A stretch of 64,000 nt of DNA from Echinococcus granulosus (lineage: Eukaryota > Platyhelminthes > Cestoda > Cyclophyllidea > Taeniidae): positions 2,469,145 to 2,533,144 of the forward strand of contig NW_020170384.1 in assembly GCF_000524195.1 (NCBI RefSeq), written 5' to 3'. Of the stretch, positions 11,145-26,100 are shown in pieces. The notes under the pieces are model-generated. The model saw nothing but the letters and a program-made list of their open reading frames with translations, was not told the origin of the DNA and did no database searches. Both the position numbers and the translations under genes were made by a program. Each line of letters starts with the position of its first letter. The stretch's first letter is position 1.

Positions 11145-14100
11145 CTACGAAGAGGAAGGGCATAAGCATGCAATAGAGTATTTGCGGTGGAAGGAGACAA
11201 GGCAGTGCAGTGCAATGAATAGAATGGGGTGCAGAGAAAGTGACAGCGGCACACACAGGAAGATAGCCGGACAGACGGAAAGACTGACCTGAGTGGAGAA
11301 ACCACGGCGAGAGCAGTCATAGCGCGTGCCGAAGGAGCGACTGCGTTCAATGCAGCTAGTCTGTCTGCGGGGTGTGGGGAGAATATGCCGACGTCTGTAG
11401 CCCCCGTCCTTCAACACAGAATCGTTCTGTCATGTCTCCCCTTTCTCACTACCACTATTTCCTTTTCCTCGAATGCAGAGGCATACGTACACGCTTTGTG
11501 CATAGTATGCACGAATGCCGCTGGAACCGAACCAGTGCGCAACGAATGCTTGATCACTTTGATGATTAACTAATTATCCGAGATCAGTCGAATTAACCAT
11601 AAAGAGTAATCCGCTATGCCTGAATATATCCAGTGACGGCATTGCTAGAATTGGGGAAGCCGATCTCTCCGTTATATTTCCTCTGTGGCATTACGGTAAA
11701 CTACTTTCCTAGAGAGTCAAAATGAACACCACTGGGAATGACATCCTACTTGCATTTTTTAGAGAAAACGATGTGGTACTATAATAAGCATTGCTCCATC
11801 TAACTCAAGCAGTGTATAGCAAATTTTCAACCGATTAGTGCATAATGAACCCAAGGCGTTTCATTGTGACTTAATAGGCTCATTGGAATTGAAAGGTACT
11901 AACTGAAAGTTGTGTGAAAATGTAATAGCATTAGGCATAAAGCAGGGCAAAGGATTTGTAGCTAAACGAGCCAGCCAGCCAGCCAGCGATAATGTGATGC
12001 GGATATTTGCTTTGAACAATGCCTAATTGCACCGACTCTACGAAACATGGCAAATAAGCGAAGGAACGAGCGACCGATCAGATGAACATGCAAATAGGAA
12101 TGCGATGTGAGAAATGAATTTGGCTTACAGAAGAGATAGAATTGCGCGCGAAGGCTCGCCCGCTGGTCCCATTTCCAGGCCCACTTAGGTTGTCACTGCC
12201 CTGAGACAGCGCCTCCGTTGCCCTAGTGAACTCGGCCTCAAGTGTGGGGGGGGGGGGGGGGGGGAAGAGGAGAGAAGACAAATAAACGAAAAGAACGTAA
12301 GAGGTAGAGAAGGAAGAAGACGCCATTGTGGGCTAGGCAACTTACAAGAAAATCGCTATGTCCTGAGTGCGTCCATGAACCGATGGTCTGTATGTGCGGA
12401 TCGTGACCGATTCCCTGAAGGGGTCAGATAAGGCAAAATATGAGGCATTGCGTTTTGTTTATTTGATAAATTTGGCAGAAACGGATGATCTATCATCAAT
12501 ATCCTTAAAACCAATTCACGATTACTCGATACTGAAGTCTGGGACAGCAAACTCCTTTTCTTTTCACTCAGCACCTATGACAAGTAAGTGCTCTGAAGGT
12601 GATTTTAGCAGTGAGATTTAGAAAACGTACGTTGATGTAAATGCTACTTGATTCCAAGTGAGCCGAGTCGAATACGCGGCTCTCCACCTTGCGTCCACTG
12701 TGTATATGAATCTACATCCAAATTACCGATGATTTCCTGTGGTTCTTCGTTTCCATAAGAAACTAACGTGGAGGCTAAGAATCCGTCATGTCAGAAATGG
12801 TAGGTTTATAGATTTAGGATAAAACTTCACTTTCGTGCTGAACACGCATGTGAAAAACGAATGCATTTGTGCTCCGAACGGCTCCTACCCACAAACAGCA
12901 TGTGACAGAAAAAAGCCCACATTTTGTGCTATTCAAGTATCATTTCCGCCGGCATCCAGTGACAGCCCAATTGGCAGACAGAAGAGGTCGCATGGCAAGT
13001 CCAGACATGACCGGTCTAACAACCCCGTTTGGCCTCAAAATTCCTAATGGAAAACTAAATTTAAGCGAATTTATTGGACATACTTTGTGCTAATGGCTAT
13101 TGAACGCATAAAATTCAGTGAATTCAGGAAACTACTACGTTTGTACTCCTAAAACTTATTTCATCTCTAGATGAATAAATATCGTGTCATCCTAAAAATT
13201 ATGGTAGTAGCATAGAGACACTGAAAGAGCATCAGTAACACAGATGTTCTAGTAGAGTGGAAACAGTCTTGTGGTAAAGACTAGGAATTACGTATAAGAA
13301 ATGTCTGCAACCGATTTTACAGTTGCTTAGATTTCCTCCATCCGTAAATAAAATAGTAGACATGAGACATCCATGCGATATTCGGAAGAGCGTACATATC
13401 ACCAAAAGCTGATAAGATCAAGGCGTAACTGTGATAAGCAACGATTTGGACCACTTTTCACCCACTCACCTCCATAACGGCCTGAAAGTTGGCCGTGAGT
13501 TGTTCCGTGTCCTCCGCTGTATAGTCGCCCTCGGGGGGATGAAGGGAAAGGCGAAGGTACTCCTGGTAGGCCTGCGCCGCCAAATCAGCTGCCTTCAGCC
13601 GATGCACGCAATCGTAGTTGTCGCGCACCTCCTACAAACGAAGGCGTCAAAGGGTGGTTTGCCGGACATCAAGGTGGAGGATAAGCTGTGCTACTCTTAA
13701 GCAAGGGGCTCAAACTAAGTGTATATGGGGATCAAGCACACATGTCAGAAAAAAACTAGTGATTTCCATCTACAAGTTGATTTTCTTACTGCACAATCGG
13801 AGTAAATGATGATTTTTACCCTTTGGGGACATTCAAAATGGATGCGAGACCAATCCTCATGATTTTAAGTTTGAAAAAATAATTAGCAAAACCATCAATC
13901 TGGTAAGTAGTTGAAAACACAGTGTAGTAGAAATCTTGGCTCTCATAGCAAACCACGATACGAATATGCTCAAAGTTATTTTAGCTGATGTGAGTTGAAA
14001 TTCATGTAGCGTTTAACCTACATCTCATATTCAAAAGGGCAAACGTTTATACGGTAAAACGAAGGATGTGTCTGGAACAAATGAAAATGAGTGTTGCTCA

Positions 14101-17100
14101 GACATTGCGAATTGGGGATGTCTAAGGCCTCAGAACAAGCAACCCATGTTGACGTTGTAGAATATTCTGTTTAGAAGCTACAACTCGCCCATTTTGGGCC
14201 CACTTCTTGAGCGTCCCTGTTCATTTATTGACTTATGATCGACTTGAGCTCTCATCATTGGTCAAGAATAACCGGGTGACGTGCTTTAAATGCACAATCA
14301 TTGCGAAGAGGTCAAAATAAATCGAAAGTGACATAAATGCGTTGGAACGGTGACCTCTCGTGAGCACTGGTGACCGCTCCAGTACGGCGAAGACGTAGGC
14401 TCGCAGCACTCCGAGTGCACATGGGTCATTAGTAATCGAAATCCCAAGTCGGATAAACAACTGACAATGTGATAGCAATGAACTGTTTTCTCATCAACTA
14501 CTAACTTCACAAACTTGTCCTCTAACGAAATGGTGGTTTCAAATAGGCACAATGCAGCACCGTACTTGGATGGTCATTTTCGGCTCATAAAGCCAACGAC
14601 TCAAAATTCCCCGAAACGATTCATGTCGAAGTTACAACACTCAACACAAAATGCGAAGCCTCAGTAAATAGAATAAGTATAGTCGTGGATTTAAAAATAA
14701 AACACATTATGATTGCTGAAATGCGTGTAACACTGTCCCGATCCTACCATCCCAGCAATTCCATACTGAAGGAATGCAAATGTGTGATTACCTTTATGCA
14801 GAAACGAAAGTTCAGGCATCTCTGGATAGTGCAAAGTACTTCCACCTCTAAATAGAATCACTCAAGACGATATCGGCGACATCTGTGATGTTATACCTCG
14901 CCTGAAAACACGACAATTTCTGGAAATTCAAGTGCTCTACTTGCATTTTGCATCACTGAGATCATACTTGAATGGTCAGGTGGTTGAGTTGATCAAAAAC
15001 GTTTATGTATCTCCTGATAACTACAACCTTCGTTGAACTAATCATAATGGAGCTTCACCTATAGTATACAATCAAAAATCACATTTATAAGGGGTAGTGC
15101 TTAAGATTCCCACTGTATTACAATACCAAAGTGAGCGTTAAAGTGACCGATTTGTCAGTGGTATCTAGGATATATATGCTTTGAAGGTATCATGCCTAAT
15201 GCCCATAACAATTACAGACCCTTATTTGGCGTCCATAGATTCCACCTAGCAGGTGACTTCATTTGTGGATTTTTAGTCCCATATACGATAACCTGCTTCT
15301 CAGTTAAATATCTTCGGATTTTTAGTACCCTGTGCGTCATCACAATTGTGAACGCATTTTAATTTTATCATAATTTGATTGAAACACTGCTGTGGACATC
15401 AACTTGAGGACCAAATTTGTCAGTTTACCATAATTATTTGCATGTATTCTCTTGACATCAGTGGGTGTGATTTGTCATTCAAAAGTGTGAACCCTTATTT
15501 GTAGGTAAGGCAATCTATGATTCGTAGAAAAGCACTAAGTCTCGCCCCTACATTGAGGTCCAATAGATGCCCAGATTTTAATGATGTTTATCAGAGAAAT
15601 GTCCCCCCTGCTGACCTATAATTTTACCTCATAACATGTAAGCAGTTCCGAGTTTATTACATTTAATACCCCCTGAGAAACAAACTACGTAACAGCGTAG
15701 AATCGAATCATGAAGAAACACCGTCAATTCATCCTTCTTACGTATTTGCCTTCTCGAATTCGGCCTGTAGTTGGTGTGTGATTATCGGCAAAACAGGCCA
15801 CTTACAAGTAAATTAACCACAAACGTCTCCCTCTTGGCGTCAAATGTATGTCAAGATGCTCATCTGATACACGGTTAAATATTCTTTCAATTTGTCAACT
15901 TACAAATGATACCCTACTAGAGTTTAGCCCTTCCGCCACAGGAAAATAGGCCACGTCAACGCAGATAGTTTATCGTTCTAAAGTGAACTCACTCCATGGA
16001 AAAAGTAGCACAGTGAAGCCCCGCTTTAATTTTCAATATTTTTAAAGAGTTCACTGGGGTATATATTGAAATGACAATCTTATTGTTTAGTCTATCAAGA
16101 ATATAAGATCTTCCTTGCTTTATGATAAGTGTGGAAGATTGTACATACATTTCCTATAGTTCTTAACTTTAATCCCCAAAATATTAAAATCAACCCTTGG
16201 GTGATCATCGTCAAAGCCTACTTACACAGTTCTAATGGATTTTTAGGGTGCCGATTCCAATCCAAGAGTATAAAATGGGGGTTTTGTGACTTCCAGGTAT
16301 TTTAAAATAAAAACAGCCATTGATTCGAAATCAATGGCTCATAATACTGCAGGAAATATTGTAATCAGCAAACATCAGAATAAGTCCTAAAACTTTATAA
16401 AAGAGATTTTAGCCTATGAAGGGTATTAAAAATCATGGAATTTTTATATCTATATGACCGTTTCCGATGCATCCGTATTACACGGTTGAATGAAAGCTAA
16501 AGCACATCTGGATACGATAACAATTTAATAGGCGATACTGAAACAAGAGCGAAAATTTTTACAAGCTTGGTGAAAACCATTCAATGATTTCCAAATGCAT
16601 TTAAATGTTATTTGTTCAAATGTTCCTCGACACCTTACACTCACATTAGTAGGGAAAAAACTGTAAGCTTGATATGATTAGTTAGTATAGAACACTAATT
16701 TCTATCTTGCATTCACATACATACTCACCTTCAAGTCCTTAGTATAGAATCTTCGAGTCTCATCGTTCGTGAAGGACTGGGGTACCAGATCTTTCAGCTG
16801 CAAAAGGAAGAGAGTAGAAGGGAGGGGAGGGGGTGAAGCTCCATTTTAATAATCACATAGCAAGTGAAAAGTCATGTTAAGGCACCTACCCGATTGACAG
16901 AGTAGCCAGTAATTATAATGAGAATAATATTAAGGAGAGTAAGACAGAAGGAGACCACACCGCGGATGGCGAATTCAGTGGGCGCATCACAGGCGTTGGT
17001 AATGTAAATGAAGCTGTAATCCTTGATCCACCGGTACTGGCACTGCACCACGGTCACCGAGATTGTGCTGTTCTCCCGCAGGGTCTCCGTCTTTTTCTCG

Positions 17101-20100
17101 AGGAAAAAATAGTTTTCTTAACCTTTCTACTGCCCTTTAGCCCACGAACACTACAGATATCACTTCTAAATCTATGCTGCTGAAGAAGTTTTAAACTTTA
17201 AGCCTGGTTTTTAAGTGCCGTTGATAATGTTATGCTTTTGCTGTTCAATCAGAGCCTTTAATTGAATACAAGCAGAGAAGTGAGGTCTAGGAGCCAAAAC
17301 AGGCAATTGACGTTAAGTCCTTTAAACCGCTATTAACACAGAATTTCATTATTCAAAAGTAAGGTAAAAACTAACTAAAATGGACTTTGCAGGCATTAAT
17401 AAGTGCCCTGCTCCTTCACCTTTCATCAAAATCCTCTGACTTTATCTTATCATTGCTAAATAATAATTATTTACATTACTATTTGGAGCTGGAGGTGGGT
17501 GACACTTTTTTATTCAAACGGATTGTAAATTAGCCTTTATTACCGCTATTCTTAAAGAGCAACTAATCTAATAACAGTCTACTCTCAGCTTTTAAGTTAA
17601 ATCTATAGTCTCAATTAGTTTTACCATTTTGGATATCGGTTTGTACATTACCAGTCACCTATGTGTGGCGCTATTTCTTTATAAATTCCTGACAACTGGT
17701 TGCAATAGGTCGCGTCACGAATGGGCTAAACAGCCTAATATTAACTTGGACTCATCCACTGTGAACTTTGATGATCGGTATTTTCTCTGGGGACATGATG
17801 ACAAATGTGGTAAAAATTCCTGATTTAGATGAGTAGACACATTTCATTGTTTTTAAAGTGAACAGTCTTATTGCGTCGAGGGATCCATGTGATCATAGCA
17901 ATTTGAATAAGTTCTTGCGCCTATTTACAGCTTGTTCCCTTTCATCAATCCTTAAAGTTCCGGCTAAGTAAAACTGTTTCAAGGTAAAGTTCGTGCAGAA
18001 GGCTTTCTTTTGAACCAGGTCTTAAAACAGCGCTTTATAGCACTATTTTCTTTGTCAAAGAAATCCCTTAATTTAAAATGAATAAACAAAGGTTTTTTTT
18101 AGATTGTCGATTTCATTTGATCCACTAGTGATTCAAACTGTACCCTCTATGTGCCTGTACCTCACAATTAAATATGGAGTAGCTGAAATCACCTTCGGTG
18201 ATGGCAAGGTGCTCAGATGGCTTTAGCAATCCCCGGTAAAAACGTGGAATAGTTAGACCAAAAAAATGCTACGTACTTAGTTTTGCATAAAAAGTAGCAA
18301 AATTCTAGTGCCATTATCTTCTTGGAGCCACAGACGAAGTGGGCGTTGTCTTCCCGATGGGGAATAACTTGTGAAATAAATGCTAATTTTGGATGTTAAA
18401 GTGGAATTCAGAGTCCAAGACCAATAATAAAAAGTGGATTTTATTTTCTTTAAATAACCACCGAGAACTTGTCTAGGTCGGTTTTAGAAGTTAGTAGGCC
18501 TTATAGTTTACCGTACTCTAGAACTATTTTGTACCAGGCGATAATTTTTCGGTGCTGCCAAACCCTGAAATTGAACAATGATTAGGTATTTTGGGACTAA
18601 GAAAAGGAGTTTTAGACGATAATCCTTACCACCTCCCCGAGTTCACCTTTAATTAAAAATGAAAGCACGAGTAGTTCCGAGGAAGTGGATGTTCGGATCT
18701 TTTAATAGGCCCCACGTAAGGGGTTTTGTTGCATTTGAATGGAATGTTTGTTTGAGATGTTTGCAAACAAAGGCTCCTTTGAAACTAGTCTTATAATGTA
18801 TTTGGTAATACTCAAGAATTAGATCCAATTTAACTAACTGTAAAAACAATATAGGATTATTTGAAGCGGATTGAAAGCTAAAGCGGTTATTCAATTTGAG
18901 CAGTTCACTTGAAGGAGAGGGGAGGGGAAGAAACATCGACTCTTCTTCCTAAGGTAAAAACTAATCGGGATTGTGTATGCTCTGTAATCAAGGAACCACT
19001 CCAAAGTGGATCCTAATCAGCTGCACAATCTGACTCGCGTAGATAATAATAGCGTTCCTTTTTTTCAATCATTAATTCAAATTTCGAACTAAACTGAGTG
19101 CTTCTAAAACTATGATGCTAACAAAATGACCTCCTCTGCGGCCATCTTTTTAGAGGTGCTTCGATAGAGACCACAGATCCAGCAACTGAAGTAGATCGAC
19201 GTGCATTCAGTAGTTTACAAGCTAGAAGGGAAAAGATTTGTGTGGTCGAAATTTCTCGGTTCTATGCTGGCGTTTCCAAATGCCAAACCTTAAAATGTCT
19301 TAAAGAAGCGGGTGATCAACTCAGAGTTACAGCTATGCTTTCTCCATATTGCGAATTTAAATCAGCGTATTAATGTAGCATTCAACGAAGAAACAAAGCA
19401 CTTATTGTTTAATTTAAGTAAGGATTTTTAAAGCAATATAGTAAATTAGTAATATTTCCATGGGGCGGTAAAATTAAGTTAGTTAAGAGCTGCTTGAATA
19501 AGTAAAATCACGATAATAAGTAATATACGTGCCAAAATAACTTCTATTCATTTGCACTGAAGGCAAGGTGAAGTTGTTAGTTACCATAGAGTACACCCGG
19601 CTCTAGGCGTAAATAAACCTTAATTATCAGTTATGGGTAACATCCCCTAATCTTTATCCACAAAAGTGAGTAAAATCATGCATTTAAAGCAAGTAGGACA
19701 CTTCGCTGCCTAATAATATACGGCAGATTAGGATTTTGAACGATACATGAGAATGATACATCGGAAAATTTGTTAGATTAAAATCCCACTTGACGGAGTG
19801 GAAGTTGGTCAAAATTCAACCGCTGAATAAATTTCGTTATGTTTTATTGTCTCAACTCCACAACATGAAGCAGAATTTATGCGGCCACAATCATAAATGT
19901 TAAAATAATTTATCCCTGTCTTACAATGTGTATTGTAACTTGAGAAGAGACCGACTGATAATCTATTAACAATTTTAAAATAACACAATGCTAGATTTAA
20001 CGCACAATGCGGTCGACATCGAAGTGGGACGCCTTCACAAAATTTTATATCTATCAGGTAGAGTTACAAGTAGTAGCTAAACACAAGCCTTTTAAATGCA

Positions 20101-23100
20101 AGTACACTTAAGCAAAGGCAATTAAACGTAATATGCGATATGTCTTTTGAGTTTTGTTTCTCCAAAGAGCTCTGAACTTTGGAACCACTTATCTGTCTAA
20201 GTACAAAACTAAGTAGTTAATCTTACCTATGCAGACTAGAAGTGCTTGAAAATTAGGTACCCTAATCACCCATGTTAACGGAAGTTTAAAGAACTCAAAT
20301 GAGAGAAGGTAGACTAACCCAAACTTGCCATCAAGATCATAAACTCCACAAAGAAAAAGTCTTAAGAGACACTGTATTCTTCAAAAAGGCTATAAAAGTT
20401 TATCTGCAGTAGTGAATAATTTTTATGCCTTTTTGGTTTCCTATCAGACAACAAAGGTTCAATGCCTGCTTATAGATTTTTCTGCCGACATAGCACCTCC
20501 AAGACTTGAGAATAGATCAACCATTGGACGTGATACGTGTACGCATGCGTATGATCGATGGTGGAACCGGGATTCCATCAAGTGAATGGACACTTCGCTT
20601 GCCAAAAAGGTCAATTTACTGTCTGTACAACCATTTGATGACCAACTTGCACCAGGAAGAGAATATATGCCTAGAGTACGAGGGTTGCCCGTTAATAGTT
20701 CTAGAAATATTGACGATTTGTTACTGCCCAAACTTTTGCCAGAGGATGGCTACCTCGCTGCACAAACTTTAATGAAGGGATTTATTCTCAATTCTTCATA
20801 AAAAGGATGTTTTTACGACTAAAATAGGGTGATAAGATCAATAAACAAATTTGATGCAGTTGAAGTTTTAAAAAGCACGATATTATGTTATGACGGGTGG
20901 ATATTTACTCTGATCAGCTTTTGCGTCTCCGAGACTTCGGTTACCATCTGTATGAGAAGACGTTTCGTTAGTGTTACTTCTTTTAACAGTTCATCAACTC
21001 TAACGTACATTTTTACTAAAATCCCACCTTATGACATCCCCAAAAAGGTTTGAGGCACAGCACCATCTCCAAATTGGCTGCTACTTTTAACTTCTTGAGG
21101 TACTTAGCTATGGAAAACAAAGTGTACCGAAAACTCAGAACAATATCCCATTTGAATTTCAAAATGACAAACGCGGTAGAAAACACTGAGCTACCACAGT
21201 AGAATTATTTTTAAACCTCCTTATTGAAAAGAAAAGTTGACTTTGCTAATCTCAATGCAGATTATTCTGTCATAGAGACACTACTGTTACAGTGGGCCAA
21301 GTAAAGGTAAAAAATCGCAAAAAGGAATGAATATTGCAATCGAAGTCTAGATTAGGAGACATGTGGATGATTTGGCAACTTCTTGAATTCTCAAAGCGTT
21401 CATAAGTACCCAGACTGCAAAGTAAAGCGTCTGTGGCCTTTTGCGTTTCGCAGTGTTTTCTGGAGTTGAAAACGCTACCAACGCAAACGTAGCAAAGGAC
21501 TAAAGTCATCACTGTGAATTTTTTGGAAAATTTTTAATTCAAACCACAGCATTTGCTTCGAGAACGTTCATTCATTTGAGAGGTGTGGCTAATGTTATCA
21601 AAGCAAAGCTATGGCCAATGTCATACCAAGCAAAATGAAGAGAGTGCGTTTTGAAACATCTCTCAAATAAAACAAATGTCGCGTAGATAGTATACGCAAG
21701 ACATTTAGATTAGAATCTTTGCAATTAATACAAGCAACGAGAAGAAGCGGAATAAACTAGTTTAGTTTACGGGTCACAGCAAAATAGGTATGCTTCAGCG
21801 CAATCGACAACACCAGTGATTGCTTATGGTAACGCAAAGTGCTCTTTGCTAGATATGAAAGCGGATGATCGGGAGACGGATGGCTGCAAACGCTGCAGAA
21901 TGGCATCCTCAAAAGAGTGCAAACGAAAGTTCACTCAGTCATTCATGAAGATACACGTAAGCGATTACGAAAAAAGCAATGGACAAAAATATGATTAGCT
22001 CTGTCAAAGTCAGTGAACACGAAGCTTAATGAATAGTCATTCATTAAACCACCAAATTTTGCATTTCCAATGGGAGATTGGTCACATGGCTATGCCGCAA
22101 AAGAGCATATTTCTTCATATTTTATGCTTATCAATGCATATGAATGAGGCCTTTTTATATCTTGCATTTTGTAACCAAATTACAACTCATCGCTACGTTA
22201 ATAAATGTTATAGGCATGAAGTAGGAATGGAGCATAGAACCGAGATCAGTTTGGAATTGGAAGATTTAAAGTATATTGGTGAAACGAATGATAAAAATGC
22301 AACTTACCATAACATAGGGACGATCTAAGAGAGCAATCACAGCGAGAAGAAAAAACTGGCCCTGAAAGTCAAAGTTGAAAGTTAATATTAAAAGCTCAAG
22401 AAGCCCTCTTGTAAAAAAACTTCATCGAATCCTGGTGCTATAAGCGTTTAATAAAATAACCATATTTTTAGCAGCTCAGTCACCCATTTTATCTGGTAGC
22501 ATAAAAGAAAGAAGCTTTTTCAACTCAAGTCGCTCACATAAATAACATGATATTTCTATGGTGCGGGACAAATCTTGCCCGGAATTTCCCAGCTATTGTT
22601 TACTAGTTTGAATAAAGCCTAATCGAAGCAATTTTGAACAATCATTAGACAGATCGGTGGAGCCTTCACCCCGGGGTTGGTACAGGCTAAGTTGGGAATT
22701 TGAAAATGAAAATTTCCAAGACATCTGAACAGCTGTTCACTGATGTCGGGTAAGCGTCGTGCCTATGAAATGGAACTCGATAGCGTGTATTTAAGTCCAA
22801 TTCACCATCATTCACATGACAGTTAGGCGCGACTTGACCTCCCCAAATTGAGCATCGCGGATGATTAATTGGGCCCGTATCAGTTAAGTCGACAATGTCA
22901 ATGACTCCTTTCTCTTTCAGTGATTAATCATGCCCTTCTCCGCATGGGTTCGGAATTCAGGCACCATAAAGTAAATTTATCGGTCAAACAATCTGTTGAA
23001 GTTGTCATCGACTAATGCTCCATTTGGAATTACCTGTTCTTGCGGAAGTGGACAGTTCAGTCACAGGAAGTTTTGGTTTACTAGTCCATTAACTCGCTGC

Positions 23101-26100
23101 TTTGGCGCGAAAGCCTTGGTTAATAGGTTAAGCGGCTGAGGAGCATAAAAATCAAGAATAAACAGATGCACAACTCACTTTTATAAAATATTTCGTCCCC
23201 AGAAGCAAAAAAACCTATTTTCTTTATCACCGTCTCACTTTTGTTGCTCAAATTTCTAGCACTTACTTCGCATGTAAAAGGTGATTTCCGAACAATAATA
23301 AAAAAACCAAGAAATTGTGGTGAATGTAATTTTTCACAGGTAATTTTTGCACCATGAGGTGTTGCAGTGTGTTCTTGCACAAATAACAATAGCATATTCG
23401 GCTGACTTCTTGACTAATCCTGTATGCTAAGAGGGAGCTTTTCTGGTAGACCACCGAGTTGTATCGTATTGAGTAGATGGAGCCGACTCCTAACTATCGT
23501 TTGGCCTTCAATGAGTGAGCAATTTACAATAACATCTGTCTGCAGTCAACCACACTAAGCAGGCGCAGTTGTGCGAGAATGAAGTGGTACGCCCCCTAAA
23601 AGGATGGGGAAGGGTGCTGGGTGGGAGGTTGGGGAATGGGTTCTTTGAAAGTAACCAGCCTATGATACGTTCATTCGCCCAATGGACATTGTAGTACAAA
23701 GCCACTTCGCTACACAAGTCAGTAAGTCGGCAAAAGACCCTTTCCTAATGATAAGACGAAGGCGGAAGAAAAAAGCTTATCATCATCTGTCAGTAATATA
23801 CGTATGGAGCCCATTGGCTTAGCTTCCATCATGAATTACTTTTCCGAAAAGAGGGAAATGGCGACAACCTGCTACATCATAGATATGTCTAGCGTGGCTT
23901 TCACCAATCTGTGGCAACCATTTGCACCAAATTGTGCTGCAAAGAGATTGCAAGTTGTTTATAAAAAGAGGAAAATTGCTTTTTTAGTTAATGACCAGTA
24001 GCTGAAGTGGTTAAAAAAGACTAGTAGCAACTAATGTCAAGTCTTTCCACACGTTCTGATTCCGAAAGCAAAGCAAGGAAAATTGACTTACGCAATTGAC
24101 AGAGGGCGGAAGAAGGGAGAGAGAGATGGCGTTTCCAATCATCGCAGCAAGACTGTTGGAAAGGATAGCAAAGGATACGCTCACTCCCGAGGCCGAGGCC
24201 ACAATGATCGAGGCAATGAGAGCCTTTGCTTCACCTCTGTCAAATGAAAAGCAGGCTTGCAGATTTTGCGTCTCTCTGGATGAAGTGCTTAAAAGGCGAA
24301 ATTTTTGGTCCAAAACAAGTGTTAATTTTAAAACTTGTGAAAATTTGAACGAGTGTTTCAGTCATTAGCAGATAGGTAACAGTTGCTCAAAAGCAATGCT
24401 TTTAGCAAAACAAACTGACTTCTTAATAGTTTAGTTCTATCTCTTACTTCCCAAATCTGACGCGAAAGCCACATGCTGACGGCGCCTAGCTAAGTCCAAT
24501 GTGTTGAAGCAAGATCCTACTTTTTCCTACGTAGCCGACATGGTCCAGAAGAAAAAGACCAAAAAAGCGTTATGATTTAGACCATCTCAACATTTGGCCC
24601 TCTAGCTACCCTAGTTTAATCGCCTTGCACTACCATTCATTTGCTGCTGCATAGATCTTGGTGATCAAATACGAATTCGGTAGGCCGAGACTCGTCGAGC
24701 GATTTTCTTGAGAGGAATATGACAACATGATCGTTCGTCTAGTTACGAAGCCTTCAGGAAAACTAGCTCTCCCTTTTTAGCCTCAGTGTGAAAGCCTCTC
24801 ATTCAACGCAGACTCAATGGATAGGTGTGATTAGCGCCCCCGTTTATTTATCAGTCATGTTTGGGGATTTTCAAATGGCTTGCCTTCTAAATGTGGTCAA
24901 ATTGACTTTTAATAGATAAAACAGCTACTGGCACCTGTCCACAACGGCCACCACCGGAAGTGAAAAAAAGGCCTTTTCCATGATTTAATGCAGAAGTTGT
25001 CGATTTTTTCCCGGACCGACAAAAGTCTCAGCAAATCAATGGGGGCCATCGCGATTTGGCATCAGTTTTCTGCATAAATCTTCGCTTGCGTTAGTGACCT
25101 AACAAGTCCCCAAAACCACTTCTCATATAGCCAGGACGACCCAGGAGAGAATGGCTATAATATTTTTGATCTCTTCTGGCATTTCTTCATTAAAAGAATA
25201 GAGGTACTACTAATGGTCAAAAACGGTCAGGGAATGGTCGTTTTTTTCAGCACATGTAGGCTAACACCGACGATTCAATGCAACTCTTCCTCAGACACAA
25301 TAATGAAACTATTAGCCGCAAATCCCACATTTTGAAAATAATGACACCTCCTAACGAAGCCTAACCCATTTAAGCAAGACTTGACACCTTTTTATGCACC
25401 CAGCACAATGTAGTTTTGAATAACCTGGTAATTTTACCATCCTTTTACTTTCCATAACTAGTGCCCCAACTTCTGGTGTGAACTTCGTAGAATCGTGTCT
25501 CGGTGATATTAGGGCGACCACCAACACAAAATGACTGAGGCTTCTTCGTGTCGCCTGATAAGGAATATGCGGTTGGCATGAATAACGAGCACATCAAAAT
25601 GCATACAGGTGTCATTTAAGCCATTTTGTTGCAGTAATTGAAGCTAATAACGACATTATTAAAAGCTTTGGTCTATTGCCTGTCTAATGTGTTAGTGTAT
25701 CTTAGTTGAAAACCATATCTCCACGCTACGTGTCAATTTTTTAATGAACCGTTTTGCAGTGAAAACGTACTTCTCAATTCCAACTCAAAAACACGAATAA
25801 AATTGCTTGGCCTGCATGAGGCATAATGAAAATAAATTAATTCATTTCCAAGGGTCGTTCCACTAAAGGAGGAGCAGTCATTCATAAATTGGGTACCAGG
25901 GCACAGTTTTAACAAAGAAAGCAATCAAAAATAAGCGGCACGAATGTTGGCGCTTGAATAAGAATGGATCCCTCACCACTAGAATCTAGTTCCAATTGAT
26001 ACATAATGATGAGGGCAAATTCAGGAATAATTTATAAATGATTTGCACATACCACTAGGAACCAACCGGGTAACCCTTAACGTTATAAAAATGTGTTGAG

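Noticed and set aside
16872..17057. Minus-strand ORF starting MTVVQCQ as a separate small membrane protein
   Set aside because: It lies inside DUF389 exon 11; its ATG-like start is an internal codon, and the splice sites fit the larger gene.
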